IMG/VR virus record: IMGVR_UViG_3300003177_000011
Span: 1 to 29,084 of that record
From: a virus
Length of the DNA stretch: 29,084 nt
Direction: 5' to 3' (one strand)
Part shown: positions 22,222-29,084 of the stretch, piece after piece
How the letters are laid out: each line of letters starts with the position of its first letter
Numbering within the stretch: the stretch's first letter is position 1
Made by a program: the position numbers and the translations under genes
Notes under the pieces: model-generated
Told to the model about the DNA's origin: nothing
Databases searched by the model: none
The model's input: the letters and a program-made list of their open reading frames with translations, nothing else

Positions 22222-22668
22222 ATGGCGTTAACAGTATTCCCAACAACAGGTTACGATACTTTCATTGCACTAGCTGATGCTGATACTTATATAACAGCTA
22301 ATTCTTTACAGTCAGCGGATTGGTTAGCATTAAGTGATATAGATAGAGAGGTTTATCTTAGAATACAAACTAAGAACATTCTATATAAGATAGATGAAAC
22401 ATTGCTTGGTACAGTAGTTATACAATGTTTAGCTACTGCAACAGCAATAATGGCAGTTAACGACTTTAGGAACTCATTATCTACCGCGTTAGATAGAAAC
22501 GATGGACTAATAACTAAAGAGAAAGTTGGAGTTATTGAAGTTAATTACCAACAACATCGCCTTAATAGGAAAGTTCCAACAGTTTATCCTAAAGAAGTTC
22601 GTAGTTGTTTAATAACTTACGGTGCATCCTTTCCGTCATCGTCTCAAATCACTTTAGGAAAAGCATAA
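22222..22668 (+). CDS. Head-tail connector, DnaT-like family
   Basis: A 148-residue protein. The segment TFIALADADTYITANSLQSA, then DWLALSDIDREVYLRIQTKN, fits the phage DnaT_2 (DnaT-like) family, whose members are head-completion connectors (gp6-like) rather than replication proteins. C-terminal KVGVIEVNYQQHRLNRKVPT and VYPKEVRSCLITYG are also typical. AAAAGGA lies 7 bases before the ATG. It overlaps the next gene through TAATG. Confidence 0.8.
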   Translation: MALTVFPTTGYDTFIALADADTYITANSLQSADWLALSDIDREVYLRIQTKNILYKIDETLLGTVVIQCLATATAIMAVNDFRNSLSTALDRNDGLITKEKVGVIEVNYQQHRLNRKVPTVYPKEVRSCLITYGASFPSSSQITLGKA

Positions 22669-22988
22669 TGGCTCTTGTAGATAACCTATCTAAAACAACT
22701 AAAAAACTTATAGATAAGTATGGCTCAACAGTTACTTTTACTCTCGATGTTCAGTCAGGAGGGTATGACCCTATAACTGATAGTTTTGCTACAACCACAA
22801 CCACAATAGTTACCAAAGGTATTAAAGCAGGTGCGGTTATTGATAGTGATAAGAGTGTTACTGACTCTATAATGATTGTTTATAATGCTAACATTACACA
22901 AGACTTTAGTGTTGATGGAAATAATATTAAGAAGATAGAGCATAACACTTTACAGGATAAATCCCTTGTCACGATGGTTTATATCTGA
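22668..22988 (+). CDS. Putative head-closure protein
   Basis: A 106-residue protein. I start it at ATG 22668 (MALVDNLSKTTKKL), overlapping the previous TAA and preceded by AGGAA; the frame is open back to 22605, but that extension lies inside the connector gene. Beta-rich pattern (STVTFTLDVQSGGYDPITDS, ATTTTTIVTKGIKAG) with a central YDPITDSFATT typical of gp16-like or stopper proteins that follow the connector in siphoviruses. Function inferred from order and beta-rich pattern. Confidence 0.65.
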   Translation: MALVDNLSKTTKKLIDKYGSTVTFTLDVQSGGYDPITDSFATTTTTIVTKGIKAGAVIDSDKSVTDSIMIVYNANITQDFSVDGNNIKKIEHNTLQDKSLVTMVYI

Positions 22989-23371
22989 TGACTGAAATAA
23001 GAGTTAGTCTTAGTAGGCTTAATACACAAGTGTTGGATAAACTGCACAAGGCTATTAATATTACTGAAAGGAGAACTCTTAAGAAGTTAGGCTCATCTAA
23101 AAAGAATGGTGGGGTGTGGGCGTATGACTATAATAGGAGACCTAGTCAAAACTATCAACACTCAATATCAAAATGGAGTGCCTTTGAGGACTTTAGAGAG
23201 GGTGTTATAGGTGTAGTCTTTTCAAACTCTGCTATAAATAACTCTAACCAGCATTATGCGAAATATTTACTTAACCCTACTTATAATTCGCCACAACTTA
23301 CTAATAGTGATTGGCAAAACTTTGTTGAATATACTAAGAATAGTATGATAAAATTAGTTAAAGGACTTTAA
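22988..23371 (+). CDS. Putative tail-completion or neck protein
   Basis: A 127-residue protein starting with a TGATG overlap. It has an N-terminal helix (VSLSRLNTQVLDKLHKAINI), a central WAYDYNRRPSQNYQ, then FREGVIGVVFSNSAINNSNQ and HYAKYLLNPTYNSPQLTNSD. The pattern of an early helix plus YAxYxxxPTYNSPQ-like segment recalls HK97 gp10-like tail-completion proteins, and the order connector, stopper, this gene, terminator is the usual one. Moderate confidence from position. Confidence 0.6.
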   Translation: MTEIRVSLSRLNTQVLDKLHKAINITERRTLKKLGSSKKNGGVWAYDYNRRPSQNYQHSISKWSAFEDFREGVIGVVFSNSAINNSNQHYAKYLLNPTYNSPQLTNSDWQNFVEYTKNSMIKLVKGL

Positions 23372-23758
23372 ATGGCATTTTTACAAAATAAGATAGATAT
23401 TTCAACATTTTTCCTAACAAATTGGACTACAACACCTATCCATTGGTCAGGTAATGATTTTAATATAACAGGTGTAAGTGAGTGGATATTTTTAGAGGTT
23501 AAACCTAAGAGAAGTTCTGCTCAGTCTTTAAACAACGATGGTAAGTATAATGAAGAGATGTTAATAAATTGCATTATATACTCTAAAAGTGAAATACGCT
23601 CAATTGAACTTTTTGATAAGTTACAGTTGATGTTAAGTATAAATAATATTGAAGAGATGAGTATAAAAACTATTTCACTTGATAATAAAGGTATATTAAA
23701 GACAGATAGAGGCGATTTTAGCTATCTTGATTTAGCAATTACACTCAAATCGTATTAA
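23372..23758 (+). CDS. Putative tail terminator protein
   Basis: A 128-residue protein starting directly after the previous stop, with AAAGGA as ribosome binding site. N-terminal helix (ISTFFLTNWTTTPIHWSGND) and strands FLEVKPKRSSAQ, EEMLINCIIYSK, followed by a helix SIELFDKLQLML and strands GDFSYLDLAITLK. This is the alpha/beta layout of lambda gpU-like tail terminators, which cap the tail tube. The next gene is the tail tube protein, as expected. Confidence 0.68.
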   Translation: MAFLQNKIDISTFFLTNWTTTPIHWSGNDFNITGVSEWIFLEVKPKRSSAQSLNNDGKYNEEMLINCIIYSKSEIRSIELFDKLQLMLSINNIEEMSIKTISLDNKGILKTDRGDFSYLDLAITLKSY

Positions 23759-23760
23759 TG

Positions 23761-23769
23761 TGATATAAT
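23761..23769 (+). promoter_or_regulatory. Extended -10 promoter for the tail tube gene
   Basis: TGATATAAT, immediately after the upstream stop and 45 bases before the tail tube ATG. A perfect match to TGNTATAAT. Confidence 0.68.
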
Positions 23770-23813
23770 TGTCTAAATCTTTTATTAGATTATCTTAACT
23801 TCGGAGTTATATT

Positions 23814-24317
23814 ATGGGATTAACAGAGTCACAAGGTACGAGAGTATTTTTTGTTCCTGATGGGACAGCACTTACAACAGTATTTGAAATTAATGCTGCT
23901 ATTACAGCAGTATCAGCAAAAGAGGTCGGATGTATCCAAAATATTGGTTCTTTAGCATCTACGCGTTCAGTTCAAACTTATAGTTGTTTGGATAAAGATA
24001 CTATTCAAAAGTCACTAGGTTCATTATCACTTGGTAACATTTCAGTAGGTACATTATTTGATGCAAAAGATACGGCAGGTCAGGCAGACCTAAAAGCTAT
24101 GTATATAGATAATAGCAGACGTATTGGTATTGTTGTTTTAAATGATGGTATATATACAGACACCGCAGGTGCCGCACCAGTTTTATCTAACCCTACCTAC
24201 TTTACATTTGGTGCAGGTGTATCAGGTCAAGATGTAAGTGTTCAAAAAGACAATGCTGTTATGATTACATCAACAGTTGAGTTTACAACGAATATCACAG
24301 AGTTTTCAGCTACTTAG
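23814..24317 (+). CDS. Major tail tube protein
   Basis: A 167-residue, beta-rich protein: GTRVFFVPDGTALTTVFEIN, then KEVGCIQNIGSLASTRSVQT, GNISVGTLFDAKDTAG, RRIGIVVLNDGIYTDTAG and AVMITSTVEFTTNITEFSAT at the end. Size, composition and position before the frameshifted chaperone pair identify the tail tube (lambda gpV-like) protein that polymerises around the tape measure. GGAG lies 8 bases before the ATG. It has its own extended -10 promoter and is followed by a large stem-loop, both consistent with a need for many copies. Confidence 0.82.
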   Translation: MGLTESQGTRVFFVPDGTALTTVFEINAAITAVSAKEVGCIQNIGSLASTRSVQTYSCLDKDTIQKSLGSLSLGNISVGTLFDAKDTAGQADLKAMYIDNSRRIGIVVLNDGIYTDTAGAAPVLSNPTYFTFGAGVSGQDVSVQKDNAVMITSTVEFTTNITEFSAT

Positions 24318-24329
24318 TAACTAAAAACT

Positions 24330-24411
24330 TGTAAAGCCTTTGGGCTTTACACTCTAAACAGCATAGTGTTTCCTCCAAAGGCATCTTGCACTATGTTGTT
24401 TAGAGTGTAAA
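24330..24411 (+). promoter_or_regulatory. Large intergenic stem-loop with alternative pairings
   Basis: Between the tail tube and chaperone genes. A hairpin TGTAAAGCC/GGCTTTACA (24330-24351) overlaps the base of a 23-bp stem, 24346-24368 with 24389-24411, whose only non-Watson-Crick pair is one G-U. The 20-base loop contains CCAAAGGC (24375-24382), complementary to GCCTTTGG (24336-24343), so a pseudoknot or a switch is possible. The loop also contains TTTCCTCC, able to pair with a Shine-Dalgarno such as the downstream AAGGAA. It may be an attenuator between tail tube and chaperone expression. Confidence 0.6.
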
Positions 24412-24438
24412 AACTCAAATAAAACTAAGGAATAAAAG

Positions 24439-24765
24439 ATGTCAAGTAACCAATTATTTGGAAAATACAGCCTAAAAACAAAAAAGGTTAAGATTAAGTC
24501 TCTAAATGCTGAGGTAACTGTTTCAGAAATGACAGTTGAGAAGTCAAACGAGTATTATGCTCGTATGTTTACAGGAGTACCTGTTGATGGCGAACCAACA
24601 TTAAATGCAAAAGAGATAGGGTTAGTTAAAATAGAGAAAGTGGCAGAGTTTATGATTGAGCCAAAAATGAGTGCTGAAGAGTTATCATCTCTATCTGCTA
24701 AAGCTTCAGAAGCTATTAATGAGATAAGTGATGCAATTGATGAGCTTAGTGGCGAGGGAAACTAA
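24439..24765 (+). CDS. Tail assembly chaperone G (unshifted product)
   Basis: A 108-residue acidic helical protein: KYSLKTKKVKIKSLNAEVTV, then SEMTVEKSNEYYARMF, VEKVAEFMIEPKMSAEELSS-like helix and SDAIDELSGEGN. It coats the tape measure protein during tail assembly, like lambda gpG. It starts with AAGGAA 7 bases before ATG. It ends at TAA just after the slippery heptamer GGGAAAC, so most ribosomes make this product and a minority continue into the T part. Confidence 0.8.
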   Translation: MSSNQLFGKYSLKTKKVKIKSLNAEVTVSEMTVEKSNEYYARMFTGVPVDGEPTLNAKEIGLVKIEKVAEFMIEPKMSAEELSSLSAKASEAINEISDAIDELSGEGN

Positions 24766-25097
24766 CACAAAGCGGTGAGTTCAACACTGACCGCTTACTT
24801 TTATTTAGAGTAGCAAGGACTTTGGGTAAAAGTATTCGTGAAATAGAAACAACATTTTCACGAAATGAACTTGAAGAATGGTCTGCATATTTTGCAGTTG
24901 AGCCTTTTAACTCAGTGGAAATACAACTTGCACTAATGGCACATTTAAAAGCATTGTCATCAGGTTCAGAAACTTCTACAATAAATGATATGCTCATAAC
25001 AGGATATAAACCCCCTGTAGAAGAGGTCAAAACACCTCTTTTTGCTAACGATGACTCCGTAAAATCTGCATTATCTATATTAGCTAGTTCAAACTAG
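24439..25097 (+). CDS. Tail assembly chaperone GT (-1 frameshift product)
   Basis: A predicted 219-residue fusion made by a -1 slip at 24756-24762. The T part, read from 24762, begins LTQSGEFNTDRLLLFRVART and continues LGKSIREIETTFSRNELEEW then SAYFAVEPFNSVEIQLALMA. That LG(K/R)xxxEIxxxxSxxELxEWxAYxxxEPF pattern is characteristic of the T domain of siphovirus chaperones. The T frame is open back to 24750, has no good start of its own (only TTG 24822 in mid-domain), and overlaps G, as in lambda G/GT. The T domain bridges the tape measure and tail tube subunits. Confidence 0.85.
24756..24762 (+). other. -1 ribosomal frameshift slippery site GGGAAAC
   Basis: In the G frame the sequence is GAG GGA AAC TAA, so G-GGA-AAC is a canonical X-XXY-YYZ heptamer directly before the stop. 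Slippage of both tRNAs to GGG and AAA gives the T frame. Lambda uses the related GGGAAAG. A GC-containing stem just downstream (AGCGGTGAGT with ACTGACCGCT, about 24771-24796) may stimulate it. Confidence 0.82.
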
Positions 25098-25107
25098 CTA
25101 ATTTTTC

Positions 25108-25116
25108 TGATATAAT
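25108..25116 (+). promoter_or_regulatory. Extended -10 promoter for the tape measure gene
   Basis: TGATATAAT preceded by a T-run (ATTTTTC), 31 bases before the tape measure ATG. Matches TGNTATAAT exactly. Confidence 0.68.
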
Positions 25117-25146
25117 ATCATAACAAATAATTTTTAGGAGTCGATT

Positions 25147-28100
25147 ATGAATGATAATGATGTATTACTCTCCGTTGGCTTCGACCTACAAAAATTTAAA
25201 GCACAAAAAGAAAAGTTAAAAACTCAGATAAACAAGTTGCGAGATGTAGCTAGTAAACTAGATATTACTCTTTCAGAGCGAGAGCTTATTGAACTTCAAG
25301 GACAGTTATCTACGGCACATAAATATAGAGTTCGCCTTATTGCTAATTCTAGTGCGAAAGAACAAGCTGAAAACAAAAAAACCTTTAACCAACAACTTAC
25401 TAATGAGAAAAAGTTAGCAAACACTAAGAGAGCTAATGAGAAATGGCAAAGAAACCTAGTACTTAACAGTATTGCTCTTGAAAAGCGAGAAGCTATAAAA
25501 GCTGAAAGAGCTAAAGCTAAGGCTAGAAGTAGAACCGCACTTGGGGCACTAGACAACTCCACAACATTTGGGCATAAGTTTGTTACAACAGCACAATACG
25601 CAAGTGCAGGTACTTTAATTTACGGAAGTTATCAGTTAATTACTAAAGGCTTTATGGAAGCCGCTAAAGCATCGGTTGAGTTCGACGATGCACTGTTTAA
25701 TAATATTGCAGTACTTGGTGTTAATTACTCTGAGGGTAAGAAGTTAGCAGAAACCGCACGAGAGATTGGTAAAGCATATGGTGGGTTAGCTACTGATATT
25801 GATGAAACAATGTTAACTTTAGGTAGGGCAGGGGTTGAGTACAAGAAGTTGGGTGCCGCAACACTAGCTGTTGTTCAACTTGCATCGATAACAGGAGATA
25901 CTTTAAAAGATACTTCAACAGTTGTATCTTCTTTTATTACAAACTTTAAAGATGCAGGGATAACTGTAGGTGTTTTAGCAAATAAGTTGGCATATATGGC
26001 TAATGAGTCTAAGATGACTACTAAAGATTTAGGTACATTTGCTAACTACGGTTTACAAACAGCTAAGATGCTTGGTTTAAATATAGATGCGATTGGTGGT
26101 ATGGCAACAGGTTTAAGTAATTTAGGTATAAATGCTTCAACTATTGGTACGGAAATGCAAAAAATGCAGTTTGTGTTTAATAAAAGCTCTAACTCTATAT
26201 CTAAGTTTTGGAACATCTTAGGAGAAGACCAACAGGCTTGGGCTAAAAAACTTCGTGACCCTGTAAACGGTACACAAGCACTTATCGACTTTGTTGATGA
26301 AGTGAACCAAATGCCTTACGATGACTTTATCGCAGGTATCTCAGATATGAATATTAATGTTCAAAAGTTTTTAGCATCTCTCTATAATGGTGGAGATATT
26401 ATAAACAAACACATTAAAAATATACAACATGCGGCAGATGTTCAGAGACAAGCTGCGATACAAGCTTTAGGCTCTACAAAGTTGTGGGAGCGATTTAAAA
26501 ACGAGCTTGGTGACATCTTCTCAGGTGCAACGACAGTAATAGTTAACTCCTTAGTTAAGGACAGAGAAAAGATTTTACAGTTATCAAGAGCATTAAAGTC
26601 TTTAAAGAAAGACACCTCAGCTTATGCTCGTGTAAAAAAAGAGTTAGATAGTTTATTAAATAATAAATCAAATATTAGTGAAGTTAATCAAAAAAAGGTT
26701 CTTCGTAGCGAGATAATTGCACTGCAAAACAAATACTTAAGCATGAGTGCCGAATATAGGAGAAGACTACAATATAATACCAATACTAGTGGTTTAAAGT
26801 TACCTACTGCTAATCGTAAAGTTGAGCTACAGTTAGTTGCGGACAGACTTAAAGGTTTACAAAATGAATATATTGCTTTAGGTAAGGTTACTAAAGCAAC
26901 TAAAGCTAAAGCAGATATAGATGCAATAGCTAAAGATAAGTTAAAAAAGTTAGGTGAAGTACAGTATGCAAACAAACTAGCTCTTGCGCAATTAAACTTA
27001 AAAATGACAGGTAAAGACAGTACCCTTACATCGATAAATGAAAAATATAAATTAGAAAAACAACTAATAGAGATAAGAATTAAATCAAATAAGCTACAAG
27101 TTTTAGACAAAACACGAGAAGCTGAAAACAATACAATAGCCATAGATGCAATAAACCTTGAAATAAAGCATAAAAAAGAGTTATCAGTACTAGATAACAA
27201 GCGTTCAAAACAACTATCTACTCTGACAAAAACTTTAAAAAAAGACTTGGCAAGTTATGACCCTTACACAGCTTTTCTAAAAAAGTATAATGACAGATTA
27301 AAGGTAGCAAAAGGTAATAGAAAAGCTATGCTACTTGTTGATAAGTGGTATTTTGCTGAACTAGAAAAGCTTAATAAAAAAGAAATAGATAAAAATAATA
27401 AGGAAATAGAAAACGCCAGTAAGAAAAAAATAAAAGAGTATAATAAAAAAATAAAAGAATATAAAAATATATTAAAACATTCAAGAGATACGTTATACAC
27501 ATCATCAGGAGATTATAAAAAAGAGCAAAAGGCAATAAAAGATAGAGACAAGGCGATTGAAGCATCAAATAAAAGACTTGCAGAGTCACTATCAACTTCT
27601 TTATCAAACGCTTTAGTTGATGCACTAACTAATGGTGATATACAAAAAGCAGTTAAAGGTCTTGGTGCTTCAATATCTGCATCGTTAATTCAGTCAGGTT
27701 CAAGAAGTATATTGACAGGTCTTGATGGTAAAGGCGGACTACTAAGTGGTATCATAGGAACACAAAAAACATCAAAATCAGCAGCAACAGGACTGACTGG
27801 AATGTTAGGCGGTGGAGTTATGGCTTCTGGCATTGCAACGGCTGGTGTTGGTATTGCAGTCGCTGGTGGTATGGCACTAATAACGGAGATAACTAAAAAG
27901 CGAAAATCAGCAGACGAAATCGCTATTGAGTCTCTTGCTAATTTTAAAAAAAGTATAGATGAAGCTACACAATCCCTTAAAGACATGGGCAAAGATGGGA
28001 GTGCATTAAAGGTTACACTAGATGTACTAATCGCAAAGCAAAAGTCTGAACAAAAAGCAGGGGGGTACACCTACGCAGGGAAACTTAATAATGAGATACT

Positions 28101-29084
28101 ATCAACAGTAAGAAAAGGGATGATGGCATCTATTGACTTTTCAAAAATGAGTGCGAAAACAGCTTCTAATAAACTAGCTAATGCAGGTGGGTATCTAGGT
28201 AGTAGCTACCTTGATACCAGAAGAACAAAACTTGATATAAAAGAGTATAAAAAATTAAAAGATGAATTAGAAAAGTTATCCATAACAGGTAACGATACTG
28301 CAAGAGCAACAGAGATACTTTCAAGTAAACAATATGCACTTGGGCAAGATTATGAGAAATATATTCAAATTTTAGACAATGCTGGTAAACAATCTAAGGC
28401 TAACATAAAAACTTGGAAAGATAGCTTTAAAAGTCAAGAACAACTAACTAAAGACATGGGTAAAAGTCTTGGTGTAAATAATATAGCAAAAACAAAAAAA
28501 GAACTTGATGCACTATTTAGTTCATTCACAAGCGGAACAGGAGTAACTAAAAATTTAACTGATAAAGAACTTGCCTTTTTAAATGCAAATAAAGCATTAA
28601 TTGAAAGCACAACTGGAACTACCCTTGCAATAGACAATAGTACCCAAGCTCTTAAGAAAAATAAACAGGCATACGAGGCTCAAATTGCATCATTGAAAAG
28701 TGGAATACAGACTCAAATATCAAGTGTCCAACAGTTACTTTCTAGTGTTGGGAGTTCTATATCGTCAATAAGTGGCAGTATTGCAAGGTACAAAGGTATA
28801 GGTACATCAAGAAGCACTGTAATGTCAAGTATATCTAAATTTAACAACCTCTCAGGAAGCAAGAAATATGCTCAGGCAAATAACACAAGTTCTTTAATAG
28901 ACTCGTATTTTAATGCGGAAAAACAGGCAATAGTAAATAAAACTAACTTTGCAATTAGTGGATTGCAAAAAGAACAAACGATTGCAACAAAAAATTATCA
29001 GTCAAGATATGATGCACTCCAAAAAGAGCAAGGTGCTATTAAGTCTATAAACGGTGAGATAAAATCACTTAAAGATTACGCATC
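25147..29084 (+). CDS. Tape measure protein (3' partial)
   Basis: An open frame of at least 1312 codons running off the window. It sets tail length and later passes into the host membrane. ATG 25147 is preceded by TAGGAG. The N-terminal 130 residues are basic coiled coil (FKAQKEKLKTQINKLRDVAS onward). Residues about 150-420 hold the conserved TMP core: ASVEFDDALFNNIAVLGVNY, AREIGKAYGGLATDIDETML, GLNIDAIGGMATGLSNLGIN. A long Lys/Glu/Asn-rich helical region follows, then Gly-rich hydrophobic segments around residues 880-915 (MLGGGVMASGIATAGVGIAV) that may be membrane-inserting, then further coiled coil. A terminal lysozyme-like or peptidase domain cannot be judged. I read most lines of the frame for stops and found none. 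Confidence 0.92.
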   Translation, partial: MNDNDVLLSVGFDLQKFKAQKEKLKTQINKLRDVASKLDITLSERELIELQGQLSTAHKYRVRLIANSSAKEQAENKKTFNQQLTNEKKLANTKRANEKWQRNLVLNSIALEKREAIKAERAKAKARSRTALGALDNSTTFGHKFVTTAQYASAGTLIYGSYQLITKGFMEAAKASVEFDDALFNNIAVLGVNYSEGKKLAETAREIGKAYGGLATDIDETMLTLGRAGVEYKKLGAATLAVVQLASITGDTLKDTSTVVSSFITNFKDAGITVGVLANKLAYMANESKMTTKDLGTFANYGLQTAKMLGLNIDAIGGMATGLSNLGINASTIGTEMQKMQFVFNKSSNSISKFWNILGEDQQAWAKKLRDPVNGTQALIDFVDEVNQMPYDDFIAGISDMNINVQKFLASLYNGGDIINKHIKNIQHAADVQRQAAIQALGSTKLWERFKNELGDIFSGATTVIVNSLVKDREKILQLSRALKSLKKDTSAYARVKKELDSLLNNKSNISEVNQKKVLRSEIIALQNKYLSMSAEYRRRLQYNTNTSGLKLPTANRKVELQLVADRLKGLQNEYIALGKVTKATKAKADIDAIAKDKLKKLGEVQYANKLALAQLNLKMTGKDSTLTSINEKYKLEKQLIEIRIKSNKLQVLDKTREAENNTIAIDAINLEIKHKKELSVLDNKRSKQLSTLTKTLKKDLASYDPYTAFLKKYNDRLKVAKGNRKAMLLVDKWYFAELEKLNKKEIDKNNKEIENASKKKIKEYNKKIKEYKNILKHSRDTLYTSSGDYKKEQKAIKDRDKAIEASNKRLAESLSTSLSNALVDALTNGDIQKAVKGLGASISASLIQSGSRSILTGLDGKGGLLSGIIGTQKTSKSAATGLTGMLGGGVMASGIATAGVGIAVAGGMALITEITKKRKSADEIAIESLANFKKSIDEATQSLKDMGKDGSALKVTLDVLIAKQKSEQKAGGYTYAGKLNNEILSTVRKGMMASIDFSKMSAKTASNKLANAGGYLGSSYLDTRRTKLDIKEYKKLKDELEKLSITGNDTARATEILSSKQYALGQDYEKYIQILDNAGKQSKANIKTWKDSFKSQEQLTKDMGKSLGVNNIAKTKKELDALFSSFTSGTGVTKNLTDKELAFLNANKALIESTTGTTLAIDNSTQALKKNKQAYEAQIASLKSGIQTQISSVQQLLSSVGSSISSISGSIARYKGIGTSRSTVMSSISKFNNLSGSKKYAQANNTSSLIDSYFNAEKQAIVNKTNFAISGLQKEQTIATKNYQSRYDALQKEQGAIKSINGEIKSLKDYA

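Noticed and set aside
22605-22667. Longer N-terminus for the head-closure gene
   Set aside because: Lies fully inside the connector gene; ATG 22668 has a good site and the usual TAATG overlap.
24822-25097. Separate 91-residue gene starting at TTG
   Set aside because: The frame is open back to 24750, the TTG lies inside the T domain and lacks a ribosome binding site; the -1 frameshift explains it better.
1-29084. tRNA genes, integrase or repressor genes
   Set aside because: I saw no cloverleaf with a plausible anticodon, no tyrosine or serine recombinase motif and no CI-like repressor, so lysogeny cannot be claimed from this window.

Overview
The window is most of the genome of a tailed double-stranded DNA phage (siphovirus-like) or a prophage, from an AT-rich bacterial host (about one third G+C by eye). 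Genes are dense, overlap by ATGA or TAATG junctions, and carry Shine-Dalgarno sites such as AAGGA or GGAGG. TGA is a stop codon. Five rightward promoters have an extended -10 box (TGNTATAAT) and no clear -35 box. That would suit a Campylobacterota-type host, but host assignment is weak.

Layout. 1-780, rightward: a two-helix membrane protein (holin candidate, cut by the window edge) and a T4-type lysozyme, the end of the late operon if the genome is circular or terminally redundant. 800-10989, leftward: a small accessory operon (including a one-helix microprotein and a ribbon-helix-helix protein), then the replication and recombination module: VRR-NUC nuclease, SNF2 helicase, an HNH homing endonuclease lodged in the helicase 5' end, family B DNA polymerase, DUF2815-type ssDNA-binding protein, DUF2800-type RecB-like nuclease with four Fe-S cysteines, and a 790-residue primase-polymerase/SF3 helicase. 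10990-11669 is a 680-base gene-free block with eleven AGGTAGTAAC-type iterons around a T/A tract: the best origin candidate. 11670-15057, leftward: small unknown genes, several missed by ordinary gene calling, then a MoxR/CobS-like AAA ATPase with a likely partner protein. 15672-16121 is one leftward unknown gene between two gene-free, structured regions; the right one holds 30-bp tandem repeats and is the divergence point of the two gene blocks. 16899-29084, rightward: small and large terminase, DUF4055 portal, scaffold, major capsid protein, connectors, tail tube, tail chaperones G and GT joined by a -1 frameshift, and a tape measure protein running off the window.

The most unusual locus is 3836-4530. 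The HNH gene is fused to a copy of the helicase N-terminus and flanked by a 40-bp perfect direct repeat, and the helicase has a new start inside the end of the HNH gene. Just downstream the helicase frame is broken inside its Walker A motif by CTT-TGAC-CTT. This contains the RF2-type +1 frameshift heptamer CTTTGAC and also looks like a very short CTT-to-CTT ribosomal bypass; only the bypass would restore the normal DMGLGKT motif. The pairing of an endonuclease with a hop recalls phage T4 mobE and gene 60. A plain 7-nt mutation or a sequence error is the null explanation.
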